Source: Flavobacteriaceae bacterium MAR_2009_75
Lineage (GTDB): Bacteria > Bacteroidota > Bacteroidia > Flavobacteriales > Flavobacteriaceae
Reading direction: 5' to 3'
NCBI GenBank assembly: GCA_002813285.1
Contig: PHTZ01000001.1
Coordinates: forward strand, 2,417,501 to 2,481,500
Length of the DNA: 64,000 nucleotides
This document shows positions 9,071 to 18,285 of the stretch, piece by piece; within the stretch, counting starts at the first letter, position 1, and each line of letters begins with the position of its first letter. Below the pieces are notes generated by a model. The model was not told the origin of the DNA. It made no database searches and worked only from the letters and a program-made list of their open reading frames with translations. The translations under genes and the position numbers were made by a program.

Positions 9071-9104
9071 AAAAAGAGCAACTTCCCCAAAGGTTGCTCT
9101 TTTT
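9071..9104 (+). terminator. Rho-independent terminator
   Basis: A 12-bp stem, AAAAAGAGCAAC (9071-9082) with GTTGCTCTTTTT (9093-9104), encloses a 10-base loop. It ends the transcript of the possible small gene, or of scoB. Confidence 0.8.
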
Positions 9105-9146
9105 ATTTGTCCATTTTTTTAAATTTAAGGGTTACAATACCCTAAT

Positions 9147-9665
9147 ATGGCGCTATCGCTTAAAATATGCACTTCCGACGAGCTAAAAATCTTAGTTGAT
9201 ATTTCTAGAAAAACGTTTGTTGATGCTTTTGAGGAGCAAAACAATCCGGAAGATTTCAAAACCTATATAGATTCTGCTTTCTCGGAAGAAGTGCTCTCCA
9301 AAGAATTGTCAAATAACGATTCAGCTTTCTTTTTTGTTTATAAGGATGATAAGCTCGCCGGATACATTAAAATTAATGAAGGTCAGGCGCAGACCGATAT
9401 AAAAGATCCAGAAGCTCTTGAACTTGAACGCATCTATGTTTTAGAAGCTTTTCAGGGTCAAAAAATTGGAAAATGGTTGCTCGAGAAGATCAAGAACTTG
9501 GCTATAGAAAAAAGAAAGGGCCTTATTTGGCTCGGGGTTTGGGAAAAGAACACCGACGCCATTAAGTTCTATCAAAACTATGGCTTTTCAAAGTTCGGCA
9601 CACACCCGTATATTATAGGTAGTGATAAGCAAACCGATTGGTTGATGCGCTACAAATTAGATTAA
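9147..9665 (+). CDS. GNAT family N-acetyltransferase
   Basis: The 172-aa product has the acetyl-CoA-binding motif A in LERIYVLEAFQGQKIGKWLLEKI (Q-x-x-G-x-G/A type loop near 106-118) and the motif B segment WEKNTDAIKFYQNYGFSKFG. It transfers an acetyl group to an amine; the substrate cannot be told. It resembles the PaiA/RimI-like group of small-molecule or peptide acetyltransferases. It converges with the aminotransferase gene, whose stop is 4 bp away. Confidence 0.88.
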   Translation: MALSLKICTSDELKILVDISRKTFVDAFEEQNNPEDFKTYIDSAFSEEVLSKELSNNDSAFFFVYKDDKLAGYIKINEGQAQTDIKDPEALELERIYVLEAFQGQKIGKWLLEKIKNLAIEKRKGLIWLGVWEKNTDAIKFYQNYGFSKFGTHPYIIGSDKQTDWLMRYKLD

Positions 9666-9669
9666 AACA

Positions 9670-10827
9670 TTACAGCTGACATAAAATTTCAGCGGCCTTT
9701 TCTAAAGTTTCCCTTTTTTTGGCAAAACAAAAACGCAAGACCCCATCTTGGCGATTATTCATATTAAAAGACGAAATAGGAATACAGGCCAATTTATTTT
9801 CTGTTATCAAACGCAGGGCTAGGTCTTCATCTTTTTCATTTGATATTTCGGTATAGTCTAACAACTGAAAATAAGTGCCTTCAGAAGGCTTGAACTTAAA
9901 CCTTGAAGTTTTTAGCGAACTCAAAAAGATATCTCGTTTTTCTTGGTAAATGTCGTTGAGCTGCATATAATGTTCTTCATTTTTCAGATATTCTGCCATG
10001 GCTCTTTGGGTGGGGTGGTCAACACAAAAGACTGCAAATTGATGGGTTTTTCTAAACTCGTGCATCAAATCTTTAGGGGCTACGCAATATCCCATTTTCC
10101 AACCCGTAACATGAAAGGTCTTCCCGAAAGAAGCACAAATAAAACTACGTTGGGCCAAGTCGTCAAAACGTGAGGCACTTTGGTGTTCACATCCGTCAAA
10201 AACAATATGCTCATAGACCTCGTCACTTACCAAAAGTATGTTTGTATCTCGTAAAATATCCTGTAATTGAAGCATATCGTCTTTGGTGATAATTTTTCCG
10301 CTTGGGTTGTGTGGGGTATTTAAAACTACCATGCGTGTTTTTGAGGTTATTTTGTTCCGAAATTCCTCCCAATCAACCTTGTAATTATTAGCATTCAATT
10401 GAACATAAACCGCTTTTCCTCCATTAAGTGCAATGGCCGGCTCATAGCAGTCATAAGCAGGTTTCATCACAATAACCTCATCACCAGGGTGAACGAAAGC
10501 GGTAATTGCGGTAAAGATGGCCTGCGTGGCACCAACGGTAACTGTTATTTCACTTTCTATATCATAACTTCGGCCATGCAACTGTTCTATTTTTTCTGAG
10601 ATAACCTCTCTTAGGCCATAATAACCTTGCATGGCAGCATATTGATTGTGGCCTTGCTTCATAGCTTGTGTAACCAACTGCATTAGTTTTGGGTCTGCTT
10701 CGAAATTTGGGAAGCCCTGCGAGAGATCAATGGCCTTATGTTTTCTTGCCAAGTTGCCCACGGTGGTAAAAATGGTGGTCTTGACATCGGGAAGTTTCGA
10801 TTTTGATTGTAAAATTTGAGATTTCAT
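9670..10827 (-). CDS. Methionine aminotransferase (class I/II PLP enzyme, YbdL-like)
   Basis: The 385-aa fold-type I aminotransferase has the PLP-binding lysine in SFGKTFHVTGWKMGY, the Asp/Tyr pair in VSDEVYEHIVFD, the Asn in NTPHNPSG, and the C-terminal Arg in DGVLRFCFAKK. The sequence around the lysine is characteristic of the YbdL/methionine aminotransferase group, which transaminates methionine to 2-oxo-4-methylthiobutanoate, relevant to methionine salvage. Kynurenine-oxoglutarate transaminase is a related possibility. Confidence 0.88.
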   Translation of the reverse strand: MKSQILQSKSKLPDVKTTIFTTVGNLARKHKAIDLSQGFPNFEADPKLMQLVTQAMKQGHNQYAAMQGYYGLREVISEKIEQLHGRSYDIESEITVTVGATQAIFTAITAFVHPGDEVIVMKPAYDCYEPAIALNGGKAVYVQLNANNYKVDWEEFRNKITSKTRMVVLNTPHNPSGKIITKDDMLQLQDILRDTNILLVSDEVYEHIVFDGCEHQSASRFDDLAQRSFICASFGKTFHVTGWKMGYCVAPKDLMHEFRKTHQFAVFCVDHPTQRAMAEYLKNEEHYMQLNDIYQEKRDIFLSSLKTSRFKFKPSEGTYFQLLDYTEISNEKDEDLALRLITENKLACIPISSFNMNNRQDGVLRFCFAKKRETLEKAAEILCQL

Positions 10828-10921
10828 TTTTTGTATTTGTAGTAGGCATCAATTTACAACAATGTTGAAGATAGTTTTTACTTCATCTGAATCACTTATA
10901 TTTATAGAACAAAATCTAATT

Positions 10922-11905
10922 ATGAGAACACTTAAAATTATATTATCGCTTATATCGATACCCTTGCTGAGCGTGCCTTCTTTTTCCCAATCAAATAAAA
11001 ATATGTCGAAGGATAAAATAAAGACCCTGATTGTAGATGGTCAGAACAACCATGAGCACTGGCCTAAAATCACGTATATGTTAAAGATGGAAATGGAAAA
11101 ATCAGGTCTTTTTACCGTAGATGTGGAAAGATCTGCCTTTACTTGGAAGGGAGAAGAATTTCTTTCTGATTATACCATTATAGGAATGGATGAGACAGAG
11201 GCGACGAAAGAACCCAAGGCCGACCCAGATTATAGTCCTGACTTTTCAGCATATGACTTGGTAATCTGCAATTTTGGATGGAATGCAGCCCCATGGCCCG
11301 AGAAAACCAAGAAAGATTTTGAGAAATTTATTAAAAAAGGTGGCGGACTCGTAGTTTTTCATGCAGCCGATAACTCCTTTCCCGAGTGGGAAGCTTATAA
11401 TCAAATGATTGGTATTGGTGGATGGGGCGACCGAACCGAGAAAGTTGGCCCGTATGTGTTTTATGATGATAACGGTAAACTAATTAGAGATAATACTGCC
11501 GGAAAGGCGGGTTCTCATGGTCCACAACACGAATACCAAATTCAAATTCGAAATTCGAACCACCCGATAACCAAAGGCATGCCGAAAAAATGGCTTCAAA
11601 CCAAAGATGAGCTGTATGACAGGTTACGAGGTCCAGCTGAAAATATGGAAATATTGGCCACCGCCTATTCCGCAGAAGAGCAAAAAGGTACGGGAAGGCA
11701 TGAGCCAGCATTAATGGTATTGAATTATGGTAAAGGGCGTATTTTTCACAACATTATGGGCCATGCCGATTACTCGGTTGAAAGTGTAGGTTTTATGACC
11801 AGTATGCTTCGAGGTTCAGAATGGGCGGCTACGGGTAAGGTAACTCAAGAAATACCAGAAAACTTTCCAACGGCTGACAAATCGAGTTCAGTAAAATTCG
11901 ATTAA
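10922..11905 (+). CDS. Secreted ThuA domain protein
   Basis: The product (327 aa from the chosen start MRTLKIILSLISIPLLSVPSF) has a signal peptide followed by a ThuA domain, a class-I-glutamine-amidotransferase-like fold named after trehalose utilisation protein ThuA. Recognisable segments are KTLIVDGQNNHEHWP, FVVFHAADNSFPEW and MGHADYSVESVGF. A start 20 codons upstream is possible but would put the signal peptide internally. Proteins of this type in Bacteroidota are usually exported and linked to carbohydrate metabolism; the substrate is unknown. DUF2721 follows 3 bp downstream. Confidence 0.85.
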   Translation: MRTLKIILSLISIPLLSVPSFSQSNKNMSKDKIKTLIVDGQNNHEHWPKITYMLKMEMEKSGLFTVDVERSAFTWKGEEFLSDYTIIGMDETEATKEPKADPDYSPDFSAYDLVICNFGWNAAPWPEKTKKDFEKFIKKGGGLVVFHAADNSFPEWEAYNQMIGIGGWGDRTEKVGPYVFYDDNGKLIRDNTAGKAGSHGPQHEYQIQIRNSNHPITKGMPKKWLQTKDELYDRLRGPAENMEILATAYSAEEQKGTGRHEPALMVLNYGKGRIFHNIMGHADYSVESVGFMTSMLRGSEWAATGKVTQEIPENFPTADKSSSVKFD

Positions 11906-11908
11906 ACA

Positions 11909-12298
11909 ATGGAGCTCACGCTAAGCATACCTGCATTACTCTTTCCGGCAATTTCATTGACAATGCTGGCCTATAATGCTAGATATTTGGCCATAGCGGC
12001 ATTGATTCGGCAACTGCACCAGAAATATCAAGAAACGGAATCTGCTGCAATAGCCCTTCAAGTTAAACAGCTTCGAAAACGTTTATCCATTATTAAAAAT
12101 ATGCAGGCCACCGCCATCTTCAGTTTTCTGCTGGCGGTTATTACCATGTCATTAATTTACATAGAACTGACTTTTTGGGCCAACCTGATTTTTGGTATTA
12201 GCCTTCTTGCGCTAATGGTGTCTTTGATACTTTCATTGATAGAAGTTCAGCTATCTACAAGGGCTCTTTCCATTCAATTGGAGAATATGGAAAGTTAA
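11909..12298 (+). CDS. DUF2721 membrane protein
   Basis: The 129-aa protein has three predicted membrane spans: one N-terminal (about 5-30) and two C-terminal (about 68-87 and 93-112), separated by a charged helical segment (HQKYQETESAAIALQVKQLRKRL). The opening TLSIPALLFPAISLTMLAYNARYLAIAALIR fits DUF2721. Function unknown. It starts 3 bp after the ThuA gene and is probably co-transcribed with it. Confidence 0.75.
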   Translation: MELTLSIPALLFPAISLTMLAYNARYLAIAALIRQLHQKYQETESAAIALQVKQLRKRLSIIKNMQATAIFSFLLAVITMSLIYIELTFWANLIFGISLLALMVSLILSLIEVQLSTRALSIQLENMES

Positions 12299-12323
12299 AC
12301 CTAAGTTTTTTGAGCTTTTTTGA

Positions 12324-12345
12324 AAACAGACCAGCTGGTCGGTTT
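12324..12345. promoter_or_regulatory. TetR-operator-like palindrome 1
   Basis: A 22-bp dyad with half-sites AAACAGACCAG and CTGGTCGGTTT matches at 10 of 11 positions. This is the form bound by many TetR-family regulators. It lies 48 bp upstream of a TetR-like N-terminal fragment. Confidence 0.6.
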
Positions 12346-12392
12346 GGTTGCAACTGGGGTGATTGGCTCAATTCTTTTCTCTAGATTATCGA

Positions 12393-12443
12393 ATGAGTAA
12401 ATCAGGTAAACAGCAAATATTAGCAGCTTATCAATTGTCATGA
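12393..12443 (+). pseudogene. Remnant of a TetR-family regulator (N-terminus only)
   Basis: A 16-codon frame reads MSKSGKQQILAAYQLS and then stops. KQQILAAYQL matches the first helix of TetR-family DNA-binding domains, in which a phenylalanine and the rest of the HTH would follow. It stops where the motif should continue, and no further TetR sequence is present in any frame. Two TetR-operator-like palindromes flank it. I infer a deletion that removed the rest of the gene; a chance resemblance over so few residues cannot be excluded. Confidence 0.45.
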
Positions 12444-12492
12444 ATCTGAAACCGACCGCCAGGTCGGTTTATTTCTTGGTTGACAATGATAA
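12428..12492. repeat. Long imperfect inverted repeat containing TetR-operator-like palindrome 2
   Basis: The central 22-bp dyad (12449-12470) has arms AAACCGACC and GGTCGGTTT. The symmetry extends outward: TTATCAATTGTCA (12428-12440) mirrors TGACAATGATAA (12481-12492), with the same centre near 12460. The whole is a 65-bp palindromic structure. It overlaps the end of the TetR-like fragment. Confidence 0.6.
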
Positions 12493-12521
12493 TTGTTGGG
12501 GCTAAATGTCTTAAACACTCC

Positions 12522-13490
12522 TCAATTTCGCATGCCTACATGAAATAGAGCTTCCCCTTGGTTGATTACAGCTTGGTGGTTAATGCAGAAAACCACTCCG
12601 TCGAACGGAGCTTTAATATTCTTTGTTCGCCTGCCAAAAGTGTCTGAGACAATACCAATAATTTGTCCCTTTTTGATTTCACTTCCGTTCGTAATTTTGG
12701 GAATGAACATTCCGGCGGTGGGTGCACGAAGCCATTTTCTATTCTGAAGACGAACAGAAACTTTATCATTTAAATTCGCATTATCCGAAGGGGGCAACAT
12801 TTCAAAATGCTCGAGAACATTTAAAATACCTTTTGTTCCCTCTAAAATCGAGTAATCATCAAAACGCATACTTTCACCTGCTTCGTACACAATCATGGGT
12901 TTGTTCATTCTATAAGCGGCATTACGAAACGAACCCTTAATTAAGGATGAAGGAAAAGAAATTGGGGCATTGAAAATTTCCGCCAATCGGGCGCTATTTT
13001 CATCTTCTTCGGTAAAACGTATCTGCGGGTAATTGTGCCGTTGACCTCCTCCCGTATGTAAATCGATGCCCATATCGACATGCGGAAGTATTTCTGAAGT
13101 ATAATGATAGGCTATGCGACTCGCCATCGACCCAGATTTGGTGCCCGGAAAACTGCGGTTCACATCTTTACCGTCAGGTACATCTCTAGAGAAATGTATA
13201 AATCCGAATATATTGAGAATGGGTACCGCTATAACTGCGCCTTTTATAATATTGAGTTGTTTTTCGGCTAGCAGGCGACGAACAATTTCAATTCCGTTAA
13301 TTTCATCACCGTGCAGCCCTGCCTGTATTAAAATGGTAGGCCCTGGTTTTTTTGAATTGAATACATACACCGGTATGTCGATCATCGTTCCGGTTGGTAA
13401 ACGATCAATGCCGATTTGCACCAATTTGTGTTGTCCGGGTTTTACCGTTGTTCCACCGATGGTAATATTTTTGTTGGTTTCTACTTCCAT
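12522..13490 (-). CDS. M14 carboxypeptidase-like protein (succinylglutamate desuccinylase/aspartoacylase family)
   Basis: The 322-aa product is a zinc-dependent AstE/AspA-type hydrolase. The metal ligands are visible in GLHGDEINGIEI (His60, Glu63) and DLHTGGG (His145), and NRSFPG supplies the substrate-binding Arg. The C-terminal domain (about 250-322, beta-rich) is typical of the family. It overlaps rimK by 10 bp, so the two are co-translated. Known relatives remove acyl groups from amino acids. Next to RimK, a role in trimming or recycling glutamate-containing peptides is an inference. Confidence 0.85.
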   Translation of the reverse strand: MEVETNKNITIGGTTVKPGQHKLVQIGIDRLPTGTMIDIPVYVFNSKKPGPTILIQAGLHGDEINGIEIVRRLLAEKQLNIIKGAVIAVPILNIFGFIHFSRDVPDGKDVNRSFPGTKSGSMASRIAYHYTSEILPHVDMGIDLHTGGGQRHNYPQIRFTEEDENSARLAEIFNAPISFPSSLIKGSFRNAAYRMNKPMIVYEAGESMRFDDYSILEGTKGILNVLEHFEMLPPSDNANLNDKVSVRLQNRKWLRAPTAGMFIPKITNGSEIKKGQIIGIVSDTFGRRTKNIKAPFDGVVFCINHQAVINQGEALFHVGMRN

Positions 13491-14374
13491 CTTCTTTTGC
13501 TACAATTGCGCTCTAAGTAGAGGATAATTTCTTTCGCTACATTAACTCCTGTCGCAGCTTCTATACCTCTCAAACCTGGTGATGCATTGACCTCTATAAG
13601 TAACGGACCGTTTTTAGAACGTATTAAATCTATACCTGCCACACCAAGACCAATGTGTTTGGCGGCACCAAGGGCTATTTCTTTCTCTTTTTTTGACAAT
13701 TTCACTTTTTCGGTAGTACCTCCACGATGTACATTGGATCTAAATTCTTCGAGGGCACTGGTACGCTTCATGCTCGCTACTATCTTATCGCCAACGACCA
13801 AAATTCGAATGTCTTCACCGTTACTTTCCTCAATATATTTCTGAAGAAGAATGCTGGTGTCCATTTTATAGAAAGTATCAATAATCGATTTCGCCGATTT
13901 TTTCGATTCGGCAAGTATAACCCCGAGTCCGTGGGTGCCCTCTTGAATTTTAATGATGACCGGTGCGCCCCCTAAAATCTCGATTTGTTCCTCGATATTA
14001 TGGGGGTTGATCGAGAAAAGAGTTTCGGGTACAGGTATACCTTTCTGCGACATTACTTGAAGGGTACGCACTTTATTTCGTGCCCTTGCGATACTTAAAG
14101 ATCGTGCGGCACTGAAAACCCCATTAATTTCAAATTGCTTTACTATGGCGACCCCATGGCGTGTAACTTTCGCACCTATTCTGGGAATGATGGCGTCAAA
14201 TTCGTTGGTGATATTCTCTTCCCTTATATAGATTTCAGGCTTAGGGCCTCCGAGCTTTACCGAGCATTGGGTATGATCGATTTGCTCTATGTAATGGCCA
14301 AGGTTTTTGGCCTCTTCGGCTATCCGTTGTGTAGAATAAACACTATTACTTACCGATAGTAAGCCAATATCCAT
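13481..14374 (-). CDS. rimK: RimK-type ATP-grasp glutamate ligase
   Basis: RimK adds glutamate residues to the C-terminus of ribosomal protein S6 in other bacteria. The 297-aa product has an N-terminal RimK domain, an ATP-grasp domain with GTHGLGVILAESKKSA (glycine-rich loop) and the metal/ATP segment LLIEVNASPGLRGIEAATGVNVA. The next gene encodes an M14 hydrolase and overlaps it, which suggests a linked job. Related ATP-grasp ligases act on other substrates, so S6 as target is by homology only. Confidence 0.88.
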   Translation of the reverse strand: MDIGLLSVSNSVYSTQRIAEEAKNLGHYIEQIDHTQCSVKLGGPKPEIYIREENITNEFDAIIPRIGAKVTRHGVAIVKQFEINGVFSAARSLSIARARNKVRTLQVMSQKGIPVPETLFSINPHNIEEQIEILGGAPVIIKIQEGTHGLGVILAESKKSAKSIIDTFYKMDTSILLQKYIEESNGEDIRILVVGDKIVASMKRTSALEEFRSNVHRGGTTEKVKLSKKEKEIALGAAKHIGLGVAGIDLIRSKNGPLLIEVNASPGLRGIEAATGVNVAKEIILYLERNCSKRRWK

Positions 14375-14681
14375 CTTGCTGAAAGGGGTTTAAGTTTTCG
14401 AATGCTAAAAATACAATTTGTTAAGAAAGTTATACTAAAAAATTGAGGAGCTTGTTTTTAGCTTTACAACTCACTGATAATGAAAATGAATTTGTATTTT
14501 TAGTTTTATCTTATTCAAGAAAAATCGGATCAGATATCGATTTTGGAATCCGAAGTTCAAACAAGATATTTCACTTCCTTAAAATGGGTCTAAATACCTG
14601 AGTAAAGAGTTGTAAAGTTTGTTAAAGCCAAGCCTATACCCTAATTTTGTAGACCGTCTAAAAACTAATTGATACATTATA
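14375..14681. other. Intergenic region between rimK and sdhC
   Basis: This 307-bp gap between divergent genes holds the sdh promoter (14619-14649) and a 7-bp hairpin AAAATCG / CGATTTT (14521-14544) without a T-run. Nothing else was recognised. Confidence 0.4.
14619..14649 (+). promoter_or_regulatory. Promoter of sdhCAB
   Basis: TTG at 14619-14621, 20 bases, then TAATTTTG at 14642-14649: an excellent match to the Bacteroidota promoter. The sdhC start is 32 bp downstream. Confidence 0.75.
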
Positions 14682-15350
14682 ATGAGCGGATTGATAAAAT
14701 CTTCGATAGCCCGAAAAGTCGTAATGGCCTTATCGGGTCTTTTTTTGGTCTTCTTTCTGGCCCAACACTTTACCATTAACGTAACTTCTGTTATAGCTCC
14801 CGACACTTTCAATGAGTGGTCACATTTTATGGGTTATAATGGGTTAGTGCAGTTTATTCTTCAGCCGATATTGATTGCTGGGGTTATTGTGCATTTTGTT
14901 ATGGGTATTGCCTTAGAGATTAAAAACAACAAGGCTAGGGCGATTAAGTACAAGAAATACAGTGGTGGCGCCAATGCCTCTTGGATGTCGAGAAACATGA
15001 TCATTACCGGTCTTGTCGTTTTGGCATTTCTTGGTCTTCATTTTTATGATTTTTGGATCCATGAAATGGATTACAAATACATAGCGGGCAATGCCGAAGA
15101 CCCTACGCGATATTATCAAGAAACCGTAGAAAAGTTTGAGCCTTTCTGGCGTACTGTTATTTACGTAATATCCTTTGTGTTGTTGTCTTTGCACCTATGG
15201 CATGGCTTTGCCTCTTCTTTTCAGAGTATGGGGGTGAACAACAAATACACTCCGGCAATACAGACTTTTACTAAAATCTACGCGATAGGTATTCCTTTGG
15301 GGTTCATATTTATTGCAGTTTACCATCATCTTAACCCAATAACACATTAA
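14682..15350 (+). CDS. sdhC: Succinate dehydrogenase/fumarate reductase cytochrome b subunit
   Basis: The 222-aa membrane anchor has five predicted spans and the conserved histidines expected to ligate two b haems (for example in [40 protein letters not shown] and YHHLNP). It matches the Bacteroidota b558 family. No sdhD is present, as expected for a type-B enzyme with a single di-haem cytochrome. It is first in sdhCAB and exchanges electrons with menaquinone. Confidence 0.95.
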   Translation: MSGLIKSSIARKVVMALSGLFLVFFLAQHFTINVTSVIAPDTFNEWSHFMGYNGLVQFILQPILIAGVIVHFVMGIALEIKNNKARAIKYKKYSGGANASWMSRNMIITGLVVLAFLGLHFYDFWIHEMDYKYIAGNAEDPTRYYQETVEKFEPFWRTVIYVISFVLLSLHLWHGFASSFQSMGVNNKYTPAIQTFTKIYAIGIPLGFIFIAVYHHLNPITH

Positions 15351-15351
15351 T

Positions 15352-17355
15352 ATGGGCATATTGGATTCTAAAGTTCCATCAGGGCCGTTGGCCGAAAAAT
15401 GGACTAAGCATAAGAACAAAATCAACCTGGTTAACCCTGCCAACAAGCGTAATATAGATATTATCGTTGTAGGTACAGGTCTTGCAGGGGGTTCGGCCGC
15501 AGCGACTTTGGCCGAGCTGGGCTATAATGTAAAAACATTCTGTTATCAAGATTCTCCTCGTAGGGCGCACTCCATTGCAGCTCAAGGGGGCATCAACGCG
15601 GCAAAAAATTACCAAGGTGATGGCGATAGCGCCTACCGCCTTTTTTACGATACGATCAAAGGGGGCGATTATCGCTCACGTGAGGCCAACGTTCACCGTT
15701 TGGCTGAAGAATCGGCAAATATCATTGACCAATGTGTAGCACAAGGTGTTCCATTCGCAAGAGATTACGGGGGTCTTTTAGATAACCGTTCGTTCGGAGG
15801 GGTTTTGGTATCTAGAACATTCTATGCCAAAGGCCAGACAGGGCAACAATTGCTATTGGGTGCTTACTCGGCTATGAACCGACAGATCAATAGAGGTAAG
15901 ATCAAGCCTTACAACCGTCATGAAATGATGGATATGGTTTTGGTGGATGGAAAGGCCAGAGGTATCATTGCCCGTAATTTGGTTACCGGTGAAATAGAAC
16001 GACATTCGGCACATGCCGTAGTTTTGGCTACTGGCGGTTACGGAAATGTGTTCTTTCTTTCAACCAACGCTATGGGAAGTAATGTAATGGCGGCGTGGCG
16101 AGCGCATCGAAGGGGAGCTTTCTTTGCTAACCCATGCTTTACACAAATTCACCCTACATGCATTCCGGTTTCAGGCGACCATCAATCTAAATTGACCTTG
16201 ATGTCTGAGTCGTTGCGTAATGATGGGCGTATTTGGGTACCAAAGAGAATTGAAGATGCACAAGCCATTCGTGAAGGAAAATTAAAGCCTACCCAGTTAA
16301 AAGAAGAAGATAGAGATTACTACTTGGAAAGACGTTACCCAGCGTTCGGAAACTTGGTGCCGCGTGATGTTGCATCGAGAGCCGCGAAAGAACGTTGTGA
16401 TGCCGGTTTCGGAGTAAACAAAACAGGAGAAGCCGTTTATTTGGATTTTGCTTCTGCAGTTCAGCGTTACGGTAAAGAAGAAGCCTTGACCAGAGGCATG
16501 AAAAATGCCGATAGCAAAACTATCACCCAATTAGGTAAAGACATTATCGAAGCCAAATACGGAAACCTTTTTCAGATGTACGAGAAAATCGTAGATGAGA
16601 ATCCGTATGAGACGCCAATGATGATTTACCCAGCTGTACACTATACTATGGGCGGTCTTTGGGTAGATTACAACTTACAGACGACCATTGAGGGTTGCTA
16701 TTGTGCCGGTGAGGCGAATTTCAGCGACCACGGTGCGAACCGCTTAGGGGCTTCTGCATTAATGCAAGGTCTGGCAGATGGTTATTTCGTGCTTCCGTAC
16801 ACTATTGGTGATTACCTCTCGAACGATATTAGAACCGGTGCTATCTCTACAGATTCGCCCGAGTTTGAATATGCTGAGAAAGAAGTAAAAGACCGTATCA
16901 ATAAACTAATGTCCGCAAAGGGGCAGCATTCCGTTGATTATTACCATAAGAAATTGGGAAAAATTATGTGGGATAAATGCGGAATGGCAAGAAACGCCCA
17001 AGGTCTTGAAGAAGCAATTGTAGAAATATCTGCTTTAAGGGCCGATTTCTGGGAGAATGTAAAAATTCCGGGTGGTACAGATGGTATGAACGCCGAATTG
17101 GAGAAAGCGGGTCGAGTGGCCGATTTCTTGGAGTTGGGTGAACTTTTTGCTAAAGATGCATTGACCAGACAAGAATCGTGTGGTGGTCATTTCAGGGAAG
17201 AATACCAAACCGAAGAAGGTGAGGCCCTTCGTGACGATGAGAACTTTAAATTCGTATCTGCTTGGGAATATAAGGGAGAGCCAAAAGACGCGGTTCTTCA
17301 CAAAGAAGATTTGGTCTACGAGAATATTGAATTAAAAACTAGAAGTTATAAGTAG
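15352..17355 (+). CDS. sdhA: Succinate dehydrogenase/fumarate reductase flavoprotein subunit
   Basis: The 667-aa catalytic subunit oxidises succinate to fumarate. It has the FAD dinucleotide-binding motif [21 protein letters not shown], the covalent flavin site [14 protein letters not shown] (His), and the active-site region around HPTC and [16 protein letters not shown]. It starts 1 bp after sdhC. Type-B SQR/QFR architecture. Confidence 0.97.
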   Translation: MGILDSKVPSGPLAEKWTKHKNKINLVNPANKRNIDIIVVGTGLAGGSAAATLAELGYNVKTFCYQDSPRRAHSIAAQGGINAAKNYQGDGDSAYRLFYDTIKGGDYRSREANVHRLAEESANIIDQCVAQGVPFARDYGGLLDNRSFGGVLVSRTFYAKGQTGQQLLLGAYSAMNRQINRGKIKPYNRHEMMDMVLVDGKARGIIARNLVTGEIERHSAHAVVLATGGYGNVFFLSTNAMGSNVMAAWRAHRRGAFFANPCFTQIHPTCIPVSGDHQSKLTLMSESLRNDGRIWVPKRIEDAQAIREGKLKPTQLKEEDRDYYLERRYPAFGNLVPRDVASRAAKERCDAGFGVNKTGEAVYLDFASAVQRYGKEEALTRGMKNADSKTITQLGKDIIEAKYGNLFQMYEKIVDENPYETPMMIYPAVHYTMGGLWVDYNLQTTIEGCYCAGEANFSDHGANRLGASALMQGLADGYFVLPYTIGDYLSNDIRTGAISTDSPEFEYAEKEVKDRINKLMSAKGQHSVDYYHKKLGKIMWDKCGMARNAQGLEEAIVEISALRADFWENVKIPGGTDGMNAELEKAGRVADFLELGELFAKDALTRQESCGGHFREEYQTEEGEALRDDENFKFVSAWEYKGEPKDAVLHKEDLVYENIELKTRSYK

Positions 17356-17430
17356 TTTATAGTTGAAGGTTTATGGTCACTGTCGAAAGCAGTTTACTAT
17401 TAACAGTCAACCCCAACTAAAATAAAAACT

Positions 17431-18177
17431 ATGAAGTTAAACTTAAAAATATGGCGTCAAAAAGATGCCAACACCAAAGGGGAAATGGTCGATTACACTA
17501 TCAACGGTGTAGAAGGCGATATGTCTTTTTTGGAAATGTTAGACGTGCTTAATGAAGATCTTATAAACAAGGGTAAAGAACCGGTACAGTTCGATCATGA
17601 CTGTCGTGAGGGTATCTGCGGGTCTTGTTCGTTACAAATCAACGGTGAGCCACATGGTCCAGACCGTTTGGTGACCACTTGTCAGTTGCACATGAGAAAA
17701 TTCAACGATGGCGATACTATCGTAATCGAACCTTTTAGAGCGACCGCTTTTCCGGTTATCAAAGATTTGGTGGTCGATCGCACCGCTTTCGATAGAATAC
17801 AACAAGCAGGGGGTTATATATCGGTGAATACCTCTGGTAATACTGTTGATGCCAATGCAACACCGATAGAAAAAGATAAGGCTGATGATTCTTTCTATGC
17901 CGCTACGTGTATTGGTTGCGGAGCCTGTGTTGCAGCTTGTAAGAATGCCAGTGCGATGTTGTTTACATCTGCTAAGGTTTCTCAGTTCGCATTGCTTCCC
18001 CAAGGTAGGGTCGAGGCTACAGAACGTGTTGAGAATATGGTTCGTCAAATGGATTTGGAAGGTTTTGGAAACTGTACCAATACCGGTGCCTGTGAGGTTG
18101 AGTGCCCTAAAGGTATTTCATTGGAGAACATTGCACGTATGAATCGCGAATATCTTAGCGCTACCGTAAAAGGATAA
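17431..18177 (+). CDS. sdhB: Succinate dehydrogenase/fumarate reductase iron-sulfur subunit
   Basis: The 248-aa subunit relays electrons from FAD to the membrane haems. An N-terminal 2Fe-2S ferredoxin domain has [13 protein letters not shown] and a further Cys in TTCQLH. The C-terminal part binds the other clusters through [11 protein letters not shown] and [15 protein letters not shown]. All expected cysteines are present. It is last in sdhCAB; the 75-bp gap after sdhA has no terminator. Confidence 0.96.
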   Translation: MKLNLKIWRQKDANTKGEMVDYTINGVEGDMSFLEMLDVLNEDLINKGKEPVQFDHDCREGICGSCSLQINGEPHGPDRLVTTCQLHMRKFNDGDTIVIEPFRATAFPVIKDLVVDRTAFDRIQQAGGYISVNTSGNTVDANATPIEKDKADDSFYAATCIGCGACVAACKNASAMLFTSAKVSQFALLPQGRVEATERVENMVRQMDLEGFGNCTNTGACEVECPKGISLENIARMNREYLSATVKG

Positions 18178-18236
18178 TTTATTCTAAGCAAAGAGACTCA
18201 AATCGAGTTATCTTTCCTTTTAATTGAGATAAAATC

Positions 18237-18272
18237 AATCCCAAGCTCTTTATTTAGAGTTTGGGATTTTTT
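18237..18272 (+). terminator. Terminator of sdhCAB
   Basis: A stem of AATCCCAAGCTCT with AGAGTTTGGGATT (one G-U pair) and a 6-base loop is followed by TTTT. It lies 60 bp after sdhB and only 14 bp before vsr. Confidence 0.8.
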
Positions 18273-18285
18273 GTTATTTTAAAAC

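Larger units (their letters stand above)
8744..9146. other. Intergenic region after scoB with repeat fragment, small frame and terminator
   Basis: This 403-bp gap holds a diverged copy of the dispersed repeat (8789-8850), a possible -7 box TATTTTTG (8923-8930), a 33-codon reading frame (8948-9049) and a clear terminator (9071-9104). A short independent transcript from about 8937 to 9104 is plausible. Confidence 0.5.
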
